Assembly (NCBI GenBank): GCA_964507535.1
Contig: CAZDQG010000018.1
Location: 1 to 64,000 of the forward strand
Origin: Vicinibacter sp964507535
GTDB taxonomy: Bacteria; Bacteroidota; Bacteroidia; Chitinophagales; Saprospiraceae
Direction of reading: 5' to 3'
DNA: 64,000 nucleotides
A model generated the notes under the pieces. The model had not been told where the DNA came from. It did no database searches and worked only from the letters and a program-made list of their open reading frames with translations. The first letter of the stretch is position 1; each line of letters starts with the position of its first letter. Below, piece by piece: positions 43,465 to 53,485 of the stretch. The translations under genes were made by a program, and so were the position numbers.

Positions 43465-44193
43465 TTATTTTGCTCGTTTGGAAACAAAAATTTCAGCCAT
43501 CCACAGAGCGGAAGCTGTTAAACTCAGAAAAAACAAGAGATCCTTTGTGTCGATTACCCCTTTTGAAAGTGAATCCACATGCCTGCTTACACTTAAGGAG
43601 CTGAGCAATTGGCCGAGGAATCCGGAAGATCCAAAGGACATGACATCAAATAAAAAATGAAAGAAAACACCGATGAGCAGCGCAAGAAGAAACGCAACAA
43701 TCTGATTATTTGTGATGCTGGATGCGAACAAACCAATCCCAATATATGATGCACTCATCAGGACCAGACCGAAATACCCGCACAGCGTGGCACCATGATC
43801 CATATTTCCAATCTTGCTGACCGTGATGTAATAACTGATCGTGCAGAGCAAGGTAATGCTAATCAATAACAGGCATGCCAGGAATTTTCCAAGGACAATT
43901 TGCCTCGGGGTTATTGCCTTCGTAAGCAACAATTCAATGGTTCCTGATTTATGCTCTTCAGCCATTGTTTTCATAGTGATCGCAGGAATAAAGAAAAACA
44001 GCGTCCATTTGGACACGTTAAAGAAGACGTCCAGATCAGCTTCCTTTCGCAAAAAAATATCTGAACCGGATATCCAGGTAAAAAAACCACTAAATCCCAG
44101 GAACGCTATAATAAGGATATACGCTGTGAGTGAATCAAAAAATCCATTCAACTCCTTTTTTGCAATAATCCAAACAGGTGTTAGCATACACAA
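43465..44193 (-). CDS. gldF: GldF-like ABC-2 type permease
   Basis: 242 residues with six membrane helices, the ABC-2 permease layout. The opening reads VWIIAKKELNGFFDSLTAYILIIAF, followed by FFIPAITMKTMAEEHKSGTIELLLTKAITPRQIVLGKFLA, the usual permease coupling segment. It forms the membrane part of the GldA/GldF/GldG complex, 17 bases after gldA and 6 before gldG. An internal ATG at 44187 is an equally good start. No marked deviation from the family was seen. Confidence 0.88.
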   Translation of the reverse strand: MCMLTPVWIIAKKELNGFFDSLTAYILIIAFLGFSGFFTWISGSDIFLRKEADLDVFFNVSKWTLFFFIPAITMKTMAEEHKSGTIELLLTKAITPRQIVLGKFLACLLLISITLLCTISYYITVSKIGNMDHGATLCGYFGLVLMSASYIGIGLFASSITNNQIVAFLLALLIGVFFHFLFDVMSFGSSGFLGQLLSSLSVSRHVDSLSKGVIDTKDLLFFLSLTASALWMAEIFVSKRAK

Positions 44194-44210
44194 TTGATTT
44201 TTAAAATAAA

Positions 44211-45134
44211 TTAATTCAACGTCAGGTCGCGGAAGATATCCTCCAATTTTGTTTCAAATGGCACCAATTCCAAAAGGTCAAGGTGGTTGGCCACACATGC
44301 ACGGAATATATCCCGATTGGATTGTTCACCCGGTCTGCTTTGAATTTCCAGCTGCCCCTTGCCGGCATTTATCCAATGCAGTTGTTCTACACTGGGAACA
44401 GCAGATAAACAGGAATACACGACATCCGGGCTCGCTCCTTCCACGCGAATGTGCAGTATTTGCCTACCCTCTGATTGGCTTCTCAATTCATGTACGGTGC
44501 CGTCCGCAACAATATGACCTTTATTGATAATTAAAATGCGGTCACAGGTAGCTTCAACTTCCGGGAGGATATGTGTGCTCAGGATAACGGTTTTCTCCCT
44601 TCCGAGTCTGCGTATCAATTCACGGATTTCTACAATTTGATTGGGATCCAGTCCTGTTGTAGGTTCATCCAGAATCAGAACCTGAGGATTATGAATAATG
44701 GCTTGTGCCAATCCAACGCGCTGACGATAGCCTTTGGAAAGTTCTCCGATTTTCTTGTGCTTTTCCACGTCAAGACCGCACACCCGGACCATTTCTTTTA
44801 CCCTCTGCGGAATTTCAGAATTGGACAATCCCTGCAAAGCAGCCATAAACGAAAGATAATCCATGACCGGCATGTCTTCATAAAGCGGATTGTGCTCCGG
44901 AAGGTAACCAATCTGTCTCCGTATATCGGAATCGTAACTGCTTTTGTTGTCATACCAGATGGTTCCGGTATCTGGTTGCAGGTATTGCGTAAGCATCTTC
45001 ATGGTCGTGGTTTTACCTGCTCCGTTTGGACCAAGAAATCCAATGATTTCACCAGACTTAATTGAAAAAGAAATGTGGTCCACAGCCTTTTGGCTGCCGT
45101 AATGCTTGGATAAATTTTCAATACGAAGGTCCAT
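44211..45134 (-). CDS. gldA: GldA-like ABC transporter ATPase
   Basis: 307 residues. Walker A GPNGAGKTTTMKML, signature LSKGYRQRVGLAQAIIHNP, Walker B VLILDEPTTGLDPNQIVEI and switch His in ILSTHILPEVEATC. The C-terminal ~80 residues after the ATPase core fit the GldA-type extension. It drives the GldF channel, and in Flavobacterium johnsoniae gldA mutants do not glide. A -7 box lies 91 bases upstream, and the start precedes a gap of 178 bases before the divergent glycosyltransferase gene. First gene of the operon. Confidence 0.9.
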   Translation of the reverse strand: MDLRIENLSKHYGSQKAVDHISFSIKSGEIIGFLGPNGAGKTTTMKMLTQYLQPDTGTIWYDNKSSYDSDIRRQIGYLPEHNPLYEDMPVMDYLSFMAALQGLSNSEIPQRVKEMVRVCGLDVEKHKKIGELSKGYRQRVGLAQAIIHNPQVLILDEPTTGLDPNQIVEIRELIRRLGREKTVILSTHILPEVEATCDRILIINKGHIVADGTVHELRSQSEGRQILHIRVEGASPDVVYSCLSAVPSVEQLHWINAGKGQLEIQSRPGEQSNRDIFRACVANHLDLLELVPFETKLEDIFRDLTLN

Positions 45135-45224
45135 CTCTCAGATTTAAAAAATTCTTATGTAGAAAACAAGATCAAACCTCATGCCCTTCAGGATATACCT
45201 GGACATAACTCGACAAAAGGTATG

Positions 45225-45232
45225 CAAAGATA
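45225..45232 (-). promoter_or_regulatory. Bacteroidota-type -7 promoter box (TATCTTTG) for gldA
   Basis: Minus-strand TATCTTTG, an exact TAnnTTTG match, 91 bases upstream of the gldA ATG. It predicts a leader of about 85 bases, longer than the other promoters found here. Confidence 0.45.
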
Positions 45233-45312
45233 TTTTTCTGTTCCATTCCACTTATTTAAAAAATAGTTAATATACCGTCGCTGAATGCATAATTTCGCAA
45301 CATTTAACGAAC

Positions 45313-46746
45313 ATGCCCCGTCCGGTTTCAAAAATATGTTATCTCGCCTCACATGGCTTTGCGGCAAGAATGCTGATGCAAACAAATTTGTTGGGACGGC
45401 TTCGCAGCTATGGACTTGAGGTAGACCTTATTGTGCCCAATAATCAGGATCCGGTTCTGAAATTGTACTGCCAGCAAAATGCCATTTCGTTACACCATTT
45501 CAAATCAAGTGGATGGTGGTGGAAAACGAATTTCAGTTTATACCGAAGTTATTTTCTTGAGGATTTAAAAAATAATCCCGCCTTATTGGAAAAACATATT
45601 TTTGAAATTAAGAATCCGAAACACAAATATGTCCTGCTCTCCTGGATCCCTTCGATTTTGTATACGATACATCCCTTGTTCCGAAAGTTTACCTTCATGC
45701 GGAGCTTGTACCGACGCTTTGAACATTGGTTGTTGGTTGATACAAAGGCACAAACGATCATAAAGTCTCTGCGGCCGGATCTCCTTATTTCGACCTATCC
45801 TGCGAATCCGCATGAGGGGGTATTAGTACACAATGCTCATAGGCTCAATATAGAAACTGTAATTCACCTGTTGAGCTGGGATAATATCAGTTCCAAAGGA
45901 CATTTTCTATCTCTAGCGGACCATTATTTTTCCTGGGGAAGTGTCATGCATGAAGAATTCAAGTCGCATTACCCTATTTCTGAAAATCAAATCAGGGACT
46001 GCGGCGTGCCTCATTTTGATGTGCATGCAGAAATATCAAAGTCAACGAACAAAATTTCCTGGATGCAGGTTCTGAATTTGGATCCTCAGGCGCCATATCT
46101 GCTTTTTGGGATGAGTGCACCCCGCTTTGTTCCAAAAGAAATTGATCTCGTTGAGTTTTTAGCTCGCGCGGTAGAACAAAATGAATTTGGATCTACGATG
46201 CAATTGCTTGTGCGACCGCATCCACAAAACGTACAGGGAAATATGTCTGATTCCAGCTGGATTGAGCGATTGAAAGCAATTGAAAGCAAACGGATCCGTA
46301 TATTCTATCCGAAAATAGTGGAAGGCGGCTTACCCTGGAGTATGGAACACGATGATATGCATGTACTTTCCTCGGCCTTATGTGAATCCACTGTCTGCAT
46401 CAATTCATGCTCGACCCTATCCCTGGATGCCCTCATGGCAGGTACTGGTAATATCGCTCCTTTGTTTGATGGTGAAACAGCTTTGCCCTACTGGACCTCT
46501 GCAATTCGCTTAAAGGATTTTCCACACATAAAAAAGTTCATAGAACTTGGGGGCACCGAGTTGGCAACCAGTTATATAGGATTGATCGAACTTATAAAAA
46601 AATTTCAGGCGGATCGAAATTGGAATCTCCAAAAACGCCTGCATGCAAGGCAATGTGAATGCGGTCCTGCCGATGGACAATCCACACAACGCGTCGTCGA
46701 TTCGATTTTAAATTTGCTGCACTCAAAGAATCCTGAATCTGAATAA
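45313..46746 (+). CDS. Probable glycosyltransferase (GT-B-like) of the polysaccharide locus
   Basis: 477 residues, no signal peptide. The N-terminus (KICYLASHGFAARMLMQTNLLGRLRSYGLEVDLIVPN) has the shape of GT-B sugar transferases, and the C-terminal half holds LLVRPHPQNVQGN and INSCSTLSLDALMAGTGN, like the donor-binding part of CDP-glycerol glycerophosphotransferase and UDP-GlcNAc epimerase-type folds. A precise family was not recognised. It is on the plus strand at one end of the surface-polysaccharide genes, which supports a role in building that polymer at the inner membrane. The start ATG at 45313 is 178 bases from gldA. Confidence 0.65.
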   Translation: MPRPVSKICYLASHGFAARMLMQTNLLGRLRSYGLEVDLIVPNNQDPVLKLYCQQNAISLHHFKSSGWWWKTNFSLYRSYFLEDLKNNPALLEKHIFEIKNPKHKYVLLSWIPSILYTIHPLFRKFTFMRSLYRRFEHWLLVDTKAQTIIKSLRPDLLISTYPANPHEGVLVHNAHRLNIETVIHLLSWDNISSKGHFLSLADHYFSWGSVMHEEFKSHYPISENQIRDCGVPHFDVHAEISKSTNKISWMQVLNLDPQAPYLLFGMSAPRFVPKEIDLVEFLARAVEQNEFGSTMQLLVRPHPQNVQGNMSDSSWIERLKAIESKRIRIFYPKIVEGGLPWSMEHDDMHVLSSALCESTVCINSCSTLSLDALMAGTGNIAPLFDGETALPYWTSAIRLKDFPHIKKFIELGGTELATSYIGLIELIKKFQADRNWNLQKRLHARQCECGPADGQSTQRVVDSILNLLHSKNPESE

Positions 46747-46758
46747 CCGGAAACAATT

Positions 46759-48663
46759 CTAATTCGATTCTTCCTGGTAAAATTGCCGCAACCAGGATTG
46801 TATGGCCATCAATGCGAATACAGAATAGGCTGCATCCAATCTGGATGCTCTGTTATCAGCTATCAATTGTTGAATGGCTTCTGGATTAAACAAGCCCTGG
46901 TTTAACAGGCTCTCTTTATTAAAATCATGTTCCATGCGTTCTGCAAACCCACTTCGAATCCACGTTCGTATGGGGCCGCCAAATCCCGTCTTGGGCCTCC
47001 AAATCAAGTCATGAGGCAAATAACGCTCAGCGACCTTACGCAAAATGTATTTTGTTGCATGCTTGTTCATTTTAAGTGACATTGGTATTTGACCTGCCAG
47101 TTGTACCAGATCCTGATCAAGATATGGAACCCGCACTTCCACCCCGTGCTTCATGGACAGTTTATCTATGTAATTCAAATTATGATCCGGCAAAAAAAAT
47201 TGCACTTCCAGTTGCAACATTTTTTCAAGTGCATCCGCATCTTCACCCATATGCTTCAACGTATCCAAAAATACCTGATCAGGCCGTTGCTGCAGCAGAA
47301 ACTCCTTGATATCATCCACAAATAGTCCGAGAAGCCGGTCATCAGGAAGCCATTTAAAATAAGAGCAAATGCGCTCATCCAGTTTTGCGGCATCCATACC
47401 GTAGGCATACTTTTTAAGACGTCTGAGGAATGCATTGGAAGTTGGAAGTACCGCGCTTAAGCTTACAAGTGCCTTTTTAAAAGACATTGGAATATTGAAA
47501 AAGAAACGGTCAAGTGCCAATGCCCTGTGTCGCTGATATCCCGTGAAGAGATCATCACCTCCTGTGCCGCTTAACAACACAGGGAACCCCTTACTCCTGG
47601 CCAGGCTTGCAATCCATGATACCATCAAAGGAGCTGCATCCGCCTGTGGTTCATCCAAATGCCAGATCATATCATCGAACTCCTGAAGTGGATTCATGTG
47701 GGCATCCACAAGCTGCAGGTCCATTTTCAAATGGTCCGCCAGCATTTTTGCATATGGCAAGTCATCTGTGAACCCTTCGCGTTTTCCGAATGCATTGGAA
47801 ATAGTGAATCCGACCATGTCAGCCTTTGGGTTTATGTTCCTGGCAATAGCTGCTATTAAACTGGAGTCAAGACCTCCGGAAATAAAATAAGCAACCGGAA
47901 CATCCGCCAGGAGTTGCCTCCTAACGGCCGTTTGTAAGGCATGATCCAGTTCGTCTACCCATTCGGATTCCGGCCGGATTTTTATCTCCGGCTTGGAAGC
48001 TGGCGTAACAAAAGGCAAACAACGGAAATCGTCTGGCTTTTCCAGTTTTAGTTCGATAGAATGACCCGGCAACAATTTTTTTACATAAAGGAATGGAGTG
48101 TCAGAGCCAGGGGACCATAAAAATTGTATATACTTTGCAATAGCACGCACATCGAGCTTACGATTAAAGGAAGGAATTTTCAAAAAAGATTTCAACTCTG
48201 ATGAAAATGCAAAACAGTCCTGATCCGAATAATAATAGAGCGGCTTTACACCAAACTGATCCCTGGCAAGAAAAATCGTATGCAGTTCCTTATCATAAAT
48301 CGCAATAGAAAAAATACCATTTAGTTTTTTCACAAAATCCTTCCCATATGTGGCATAACCCATCAGGATAGTTTCTGTATCGCTCGTGGATTTAAAGACA
48401 CATCCCTGCAACAGTTCCCTTCGCAATTCCCAATGATTGTATATCTCTCCATTAAAAATAAGTACCAGCCTTCCGTCCGCAGTAGCCATGGGCTGATGGG
48501 CATGTGCACTTAAATCCTGGATGGCAAGCCGGTAATGATACAGCGCGATTCTGTTGTCCATATAATAACCATAATCATCGGGCCCGCGGTGCTTGAGTTC
48601 ACCGGCATATATGGGTTTTAGCAGTTCTTCCCTGCAACTTACAATTCCAAATATTCCACACAT
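46759..48663 (-). CDS. asnB: AsnB-type glutamine-hydrolysing amidotransferase (copy 1)
   Basis: 634 residues. The N-terminal Ntn glutaminase begins at Cys2 (MCGIFGIVS) with HRGPDDYG and the RLAIQDLSAHAHQP strand. The ATP-pyrophosphatase domain has VAYFISGGLDSSLIAAI and LLSGTGGDDLFTGYQR. In primary metabolism this makes asparagine; within surface-polysaccharide loci close homologues amidate a sugar acid, as in WbpS-type enzymes. It lies between two glycosyltransferase genes and 13 bases from the convergent glycosyltransferase stop, so the second role is likely here. A second AsnB gene lies 2.9 kb away on the opposite strand. The asnB symbol refers to the family. Confidence 0.85.
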   Translation of the reverse strand: MCGIFGIVSCREELLKPIYAGELKHRGPDDYGYYMDNRIALYHYRLAIQDLSAHAHQPMATADGRLVLIFNGEIYNHWELRRELLQGCVFKSTSDTETILMGYATYGKDFVKKLNGIFSIAIYDKELHTIFLARDQFGVKPLYYYSDQDCFAFSSELKSFLKIPSFNRKLDVRAIAKYIQFLWSPGSDTPFLYVKKLLPGHSIELKLEKPDDFRCLPFVTPASKPEIKIRPESEWVDELDHALQTAVRRQLLADVPVAYFISGGLDSSLIAAIARNINPKADMVGFTISNAFGKREGFTDDLPYAKMLADHLKMDLQLVDAHMNPLQEFDDMIWHLDEPQADAAPLMVSWIASLARSKGFPVLLSGTGGDDLFTGYQRHRALALDRFFFNIPMSFKKALVSLSAVLPTSNAFLRRLKKYAYGMDAAKLDERICSYFKWLPDDRLLGLFVDDIKEFLLQQRPDQVFLDTLKHMGEDADALEKMLQLEVQFFLPDHNLNYIDKLSMKHGVEVRVPYLDQDLVQLAGQIPMSLKMNKHATKYILRKVAERYLPHDLIWRPKTGFGGPIRTWIRSGFAERMEHDFNKESLLNQGLFNPEAIQQLIADNRASRLDAAYSVFALMAIQSWLRQFYQEESN

Positions 48664-48709
48664 ACTGTTGGCATTGAAGAAAAGACACTTGCGCTGACAG
48701 CCTGATACT

Positions 48710-49732
48710 TCAAAGCGATTCCAATTTAATCACCAGATTCGCATTTACTTCATCGCTGTTATATTGTACACTCGATTTAATCGCCTGATTTCTCAAAATG
48801 GAGAATTGATCTGCATTCAGGTTTACAATCTGATGGAGTAATTCTGAATAGTCTCCAGCCTGAACTAAAATGCCATTTTCTCTGTTATGAATCACTTCTC
48901 CTATGCATTTCCAATCAAAAGCAATCACTGGAACTCCTGCACCTAAAGATTCAATAATGATACCGGGATATCCCTCCCCTTTATGCATAGTGGGAAGTAT
49001 CAGGACATCGTACTGTTGCAGAGTTTCTGTAACTTTTTCCGGAGAAAGACTTCCAAAATAGAATTTCTCATTTAGCAGAAATGAATATTTCGAATCCAGG
49101 ACCGGACCATAAATATCTAAAGTGAATTCATTGGGCAGGTCATTTTTTAATTTAAGAATATAATCGATCCCCTTGTCCGGAAAAATCTGACTAATAAATA
49201 CAAACCTCTTTCTATACTGTTTTTTCAAATCATGAATGACGGGAAAAATGCGGGAGGTGGGCAACCAGTATACCTTTTTGTTTTGAAGTTTAAAATACTT
49301 GACCAGCATTTTTGTCTGGAGGCATAAAAGTTCCGCATGTAAAGCCAGGTGATTCCAGATAAAACGCACCCAGAACTTGCTGTTTTCTATCACCTCGTCC
49401 AAATCTCCGCCAAACACGCGAAGTACCAATTTTTTTCGAAAAAGCCCGCAAAGCATTGCTGCAAAAGGCGATAACACGAGGATGCCTCGTGGACTTGCAT
49501 GTAAAAAGACCACGTCCGCAAAGGGAAGACCTCGTATCAACTGAATAAAAACGATCAATGAGTTGACAACATCAGCAGGCCCTCTGCGATATACATTTGA
49601 GTATATCACCTGAACCTTCCCACCTTGTTTTTTAAAGTACGCACATAATAACTCGAAACTTACCGTTGTACCTCCAATAGAAAGTTCTTCATTTTTAAGT
49701 CCCGGTCCGATTATTATGTAACGATGATTCAA
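48710..49732 (-). CDS. Glycosyltransferase family 4
   Basis: 340 residues with a GT-B fold and no signal peptide. The N-terminal domain binds acceptor (GTTVSFELLCAYFKKQGGKVQVIY, ASPRGILVLSPFAAM), the C-terminal domain binds the nucleotide-sugar with the GT4 motif GEGYPGIIIESLGAGVPVIA and the downstream GENGILVQAGDYSELL-like segment. It should transfer a sugar onto the growing lipid-linked repeat unit on the cytoplasmic side. Its start is 20 bases from the acyltransferase stop, in the same minus-strand run. Confidence 0.88.
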   Translation of the reverse strand: MNHRYIIIGPGLKNEELSIGGTTVSFELLCAYFKKQGGKVQVIYSNVYRRGPADVVNSLIVFIQLIRGLPFADVVFLHASPRGILVLSPFAAMLCGLFRKKLVLRVFGGDLDEVIENSKFWVRFIWNHLALHAELLCLQTKMLVKYFKLQNKKVYWLPTSRIFPVIHDLKKQYRKRFVFISQIFPDKGIDYILKLKNDLPNEFTLDIYGPVLDSKYSFLLNEKFYFGSLSPEKVTETLQQYDVLILPTMHKGEGYPGIIIESLGAGVPVIAFDWKCIGEVIHNRENGILVQAGDYSELLHQIVNLNADQFSILRNQAIKSSVQYNSDEVNANLVIKLESL

Positions 49733-49752
49733 GCCCTTCTAATGTCAGTACG

Positions 49753-50283
49753 TTAATCCAGATTTTTTATAACCTTGCAAGGATTGCCTGCAGCCATGAC
49801 ATTTGACGGTATATTCCCGGTTACAACGGAACCGGCTCCAATGACCACATTACTGCCAATTTGAACACCCTTGAGCACGCATACTTTCTCGCCAATCCAA
49901 ACATTATTTCCAATGTGCACCGGGCTTGTCCTGAAATCGGAAAATTCAAGTTCATCCCGATTGATTTTAAATGCATGATCATGATCGTATACAGACACAT
50001 AAGCACCGAATAAAACATTGCGGCCTATTGTAATTTGCTCATGACATATGATACGGACATAATCATTAAAGAAGGTATGATCACCGATTTCCAAATTGCC
50101 TCGCACATCAAACAAGACCTTACGGCCAAACACCACTTCCTTCCCTAAAATGCAAGAACCAGAAATCGATAAGCTGAATCCCGGTCCTGTTCTGCACATC
50201 GATCCACTTACAAGGGATTTCAGATGGAAAAGCCTGTAAAACTGAAAACGGAATAAGGCTATGATAGGCCGGATTTTGTGCAT
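49753..50283 (-). CDS. Left-handed beta-helix (hexapeptide) acyltransferase
   Basis: 176 residues. An N-terminal helical part is followed from about residue 45 by hexapeptide repeats of the [LIV]-G-x-x-x-x type (GKEVVFGRKVLFDV, TIGRNVLFGAYVSV, HIGNNVWIGEKVCVLKGVQIGSNVVIGAGSVV). The His in the YDHDHAFK loop is the likely catalytic base. The enzyme probably O- or N-acetylates a sugar in the polymer. Its ATG shares one base with the stop of the epimerase gene (TAATG), so the two are coupled. Confidence 0.85.
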   Translation of the reverse strand: MHKIRPIIALFRFQFYRLFHLKSLVSGSMCRTGPGFSLSISGSCILGKEVVFGRKVLFDVRGNLEIGDHTFFNDYVRIICHEQITIGRNVLFGAYVSVYDHDHAFKINRDELEFSDFRTSPVHIGNNVWIGEKVCVLKGVQIGSNVVIGAGSVVTGNIPSNVMAAGNPCKVIKNLD

Positions 50284-51314
50284 TAGTTTTCCTCTTTATG
50301 GTGAAATGAATGAAACCACTGTACAAATTTTGGAACACCTACTTCAACCGGGGTTGCTGGTACATAGTCGATTCTGGATTTCAATTTGCTAACATCTGCA
50401 TAGGTTTCCTGCATTTCGCCCGGCTGTCCCGGCACATAACGGATATTGGCCTTTTTGCCGATAGATGATTCAATTAACTCAATAAAGTATCCTAACTGAA
50501 CGGGCTGATGGTGGCCGATATTATAAGTTTCGAAAGGAGTCTGGTCTGCAGGCGGCTTCTGCATCAAAAGAAAAATTGCATGGGTAATGTCGTCGACATA
50601 GGTAAAATCCCTCTTCATATTACCAAAGTTAAAAACATCAATGGTCGAACCATCATAGATTGCTTTTGCAAATTTGAAATAGGCCATATCCGGTCGGCCT
50701 AATGGTCCATATACTGTAAAAAATCGCAGGGACGTTGTTGGAATACGATACAAACTGGAATACGCATGTGCCATCAACTCATTGGATGCTTTGGAAGCCG
50801 CATAAAAATTCAAGGGTTGGAGTATTGGCTGCTCTTCTGCAAATGGGATTTCCTTATTTGCACCATATACACTGCTGCTGCTGGCAAAAAGAAAATGTAA
50901 GGGTTTTATGGATTTTACCAGTTCCAGTATATTGAAAAACCCTAAAAGATTACTTTCCACATAAGCCTCCGGATGATGCAGACTATACCGGACACCTGCC
51001 TGCGCGGCAAGATGAATCACCATTTTATACTCCTGTTGCCCCAATATATTGTGCACATCCCCAGCCACGGAAAGATCTATTTTCCTGAAAAACAGCCTTG
51101 GAAATTTTACAGATTGGATCCATTCATTAGGTATTTCATTTGGAAGCTGAAATCCGAGGAGAGACAGTCGTTCTAATTTTAATCCAAGGTCGTAATAGTG
51201 GTTAAGGTTGTCTACGATATGTATGGAGTCCTGTGTTTCATCGAACAGTTTTTTGGACAAATGGTATCCGATGAATCCAGCGCCCCCCGTAAGTAAGATT
51301 AGATTTTCCGCCAT
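50283..51314 (-). CDS. Nucleotide-sugar epimerase, UDP-glucuronate 4-epimerase-like
   Basis: 343 residues, extended SDR. The NAD-binding motif is TGGAGFIGYHLSKKL, catalytic Tyr-x-x-x-Lys is FYAASKASNELMAHAYS, with SSSSVYGANKEIPF as the Ser-rich loop. The stretch TTSLRFFTVYGPLGRPDMAYFKFAKAI is very like UDP-glucuronate 4-epimerase, which makes UDP-galacturonate. A galacturonic-type acid would be a plausible substrate for the AsnB-type amidation enzyme nearby; that link is inference. It is the first gene of the minus-strand sub-run and divergent from the second asnB. Confidence 0.85.
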   Translation of the reverse strand: MAENLILLTGGAGFIGYHLSKKLFDETQDSIHIVDNLNHYYDLGLKLERLSLLGFQLPNEIPNEWIQSVKFPRLFFRKIDLSVAGDVHNILGQQEYKMVIHLAAQAGVRYSLHHPEAYVESNLLGFFNILELVKSIKPLHFLFASSSSVYGANKEIPFAEEQPILQPLNFYAASKASNELMAHAYSSLYRIPTTSLRFFTVYGPLGRPDMAYFKFAKAIYDGSTIDVFNFGNMKRDFTYVDDITHAIFLLMQKPPADQTPFETYNIGHHQPVQLGYFIELIESSIGKKANIRYVPGQPGEMQETYADVSKLKSRIDYVPATPVEVGVPKFVQWFHSFHHKEEN

Positions 51315-51593
51315 GAAAGCAGCCTCTTTAATTAAAATGAATCTAAATATATTAATAATCTATAATGTATAAATATTTAATTATTAATACGTATTCAGAA
51401 AAGCTAAGGATACGACCACAAAATAAGGGGCTTCCTTTGGATTCCGGCATACCTGTTCCAATGAAACTTAAAATTCGCATTCCAATTTTAAATGACCTGG
51501 ATTGGAATGACTGTTGTTATCCTGGGCCATAAATAAAAGGCTGCGTACATTGCACATCAAATAATCAGGAAATCAACGTCGAATAGCTCTCAC

Positions 51594-53477
51594 ATGTGCG
51601 GTATTTGCGGATTTAATTACAGGGATGAAGCCTTGTTGGTAAAAATGCTCGAGGCGCTCCGGCACCGGGGGCCCGACAGTGAAGGCATGCACCTGGATGG
51701 CGAATTCAGTTTAGGAATGAGGAGGTTGTCGATTATCGATATCCATGGGGGTCAACAGCCCATATGGAATGAAGCGGGGAATGTATGTGTTTTTTTGAAT
51801 GGAGAATTATATAACTACATAGAAGTAAGAGAATCCCTATTGCGATCGGGGCACTCCTTATCTACCCAATCGGATACTGAGATTTTGGTACACTTGTACG
51901 AAGAACATGGAGAAGATTGTGTACGCTTTATTAAAGGCATGTTTGCATTCTGTATTTATGATCTGCAAAAAAATCAACTGCTACTTGGAAGGGACCGTTT
52001 TGGCGAAAAGCCACTTTATTACTTCTTGCAAAATGGAAACTTCGCCTTTGCCAGTGAAATCGCTTCGTTGCTGGTACACCCATTCATTAAAAGAGAACTT
52101 AATGTAGCACATCTACAAACCACTTTTCATTTTGGTTTTTCAGTTTCCCCCAACACTTTATTTAAAAACATTTTTTCACTTCCTCCAGGTCATATAGCAC
52201 GATTTTCCGGTGGAAAGCTTGAAACAAAATGTTACTTCCGCGTTGATTATCCTGAAACCGAAGACACACGCGATGAAACGTTCTATATCAAAAAAGGGGA
52301 AGCGCTTTTATATAAATCTGTAGCGCAATGCATGCGATCAGATGTTGCTTTTGGTGCCTTTTTGTCCGGAGGAATTGACTCGAGTTCTATTGCAGCCATA
52401 ATGCAGGATATTCATCACCAAAAGGTCGATACATTCACTGTAAAGTTTGAAGAAAGTGCTTATGATGAAAGCACCCTGGCCAGGGAGGTTTCCAGGTTTA
52501 TAGGGAGTCATCACCATGAACTGTACGTTCCAAATCAAAGTTTTGATCTGGACCTGTTCAGGCAAATGATTCAGCATATAGGACAAGCATTTGCAGATTC
52601 CTCGGCTATTCCGAGTTACCTCGTTTCAAATAAAATAAGTACTCATGTACGCGTCGCACTTTCCGGAGATGGTGGTGATGAACTATTTGGCGGGTATGAA
52701 GATTTCAGGTGGGGCCAAATCATCACTACCCTAAAAAGCTACCCCCATTTTTTGAGAAAATTGTTACGCAACACATTACAAGGCTTACCACAACAATCGA
52801 TCCTTCTTCCAGACAAAATAAGAGGTTTAGAAAAAGCTATGGATCTGAGCCTATCTGAAAATGAACCATTGTGTTTTCATTTATTCGAGTTATTTGCCGA
52901 CCAGGATATAAAAAATCTTTTCCCAAATACATTATTTCATATCAACTACCCAAAGCTGCCTTCTGCATTTCAGCATTGGTCCGCATTGCGTCAAATGATG
53001 TGGTTGCGAACTCAACTGATCCTGCCGGAGGATATGCTTGTGAAGATCGACCGCATGAGTATGTGCCATTCACTTGAGGTGAGAGCGCCCTTTCTGGATG
53101 CCGATTTATTTCAGTATTCATGCTCCCTTCCGGATGCCATGCTCATTAGAAAAAGAGAAACCAAATATATATTGAGAGCGATTATGAAGTCCAGGCTTCC
53201 CGCTTCCGTATTTACGCACCCAAAGCAAGGTTTTAGTTTGCCACTGCACCGCTATTTTACTAATGAATTCATTCGGTTTTCAAGGGATTTGATCCGCCCC
53301 GACCACCCGCTAAACAGGATACTTGACTACAAAATAGTAAAATCCATCATTGAAACAGGTCTCACGAATGCACAATCACATTCAAAGGAAAGCGTTTACA
53401 AAGCATCTCACAAGGCTTGGTTCCTCATCCAGCTTTATACCTGGTTTGATCAATTTGAATTGGAATTGAACTCCTAA
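51594..53477 (+). CDS. asnB: AsnB-type glutamine-hydrolysing amidotransferase (copy 2)
   Basis: 627 residues. It has the same layout as copy 1: Cys2 glutaminase (MCGICGFNY, HRGPDSEGMHLDG, SIIDIHGGQQPIWNE), then the synthetase domain with FGAFLSGGIDSSSIAAIM and ALSGDGGDELFGGYED. Identity to copy 1 is clearly partial, so the copies are old paralogues or have different substrates. It is the only plus-strand gene inside the polysaccharide region, 279 bases from the epimerase start, and its stop is 8 bases from the convergent ligase gene. Likely role is amidation of a sugar or amino-acid group in the polymer, or general asparagine synthesis. Confidence 0.85.
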   Translation: MCGICGFNYRDEALLVKMLEALRHRGPDSEGMHLDGEFSLGMRRLSIIDIHGGQQPIWNEAGNVCVFLNGELYNYIEVRESLLRSGHSLSTQSDTEILVHLYEEHGEDCVRFIKGMFAFCIYDLQKNQLLLGRDRFGEKPLYYFLQNGNFAFASEIASLLVHPFIKRELNVAHLQTTFHFGFSVSPNTLFKNIFSLPPGHIARFSGGKLETKCYFRVDYPETEDTRDETFYIKKGEALLYKSVAQCMRSDVAFGAFLSGGIDSSSIAAIMQDIHHQKVDTFTVKFEESAYDESTLAREVSRFIGSHHHELYVPNQSFDLDLFRQMIQHIGQAFADSSAIPSYLVSNKISTHVRVALSGDGGDELFGGYEDFRWGQIITTLKSYPHFLRKLLRNTLQGLPQQSILLPDKIRGLEKAMDLSLSENEPLCFHLFELFADQDIKNLFPNTLFHINYPKLPSAFQHWSALRQMMWLRTQLILPEDMLVKIDRMSMCHSLEVRAPFLDADLFQYSCSLPDAMLIRKRETKYILRAIMKSRLPASVFTHPKQGFSLPLHRYFTNEFIRFSRDLIRPDHPLNRILDYKIVKSIIETGLTNAQSHSKESVYKASHKAWFLIQLYTWFDQFELELNS

Positions 53478-53485
53478 TCGGCACG

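Noticed and set aside
44571..45065. Plus-strand frame of 164 codons opposite gldA
   Set aside because: It is antisense to the conserved ATPase core; the encoded protein shows no motif, and gldA is certain.
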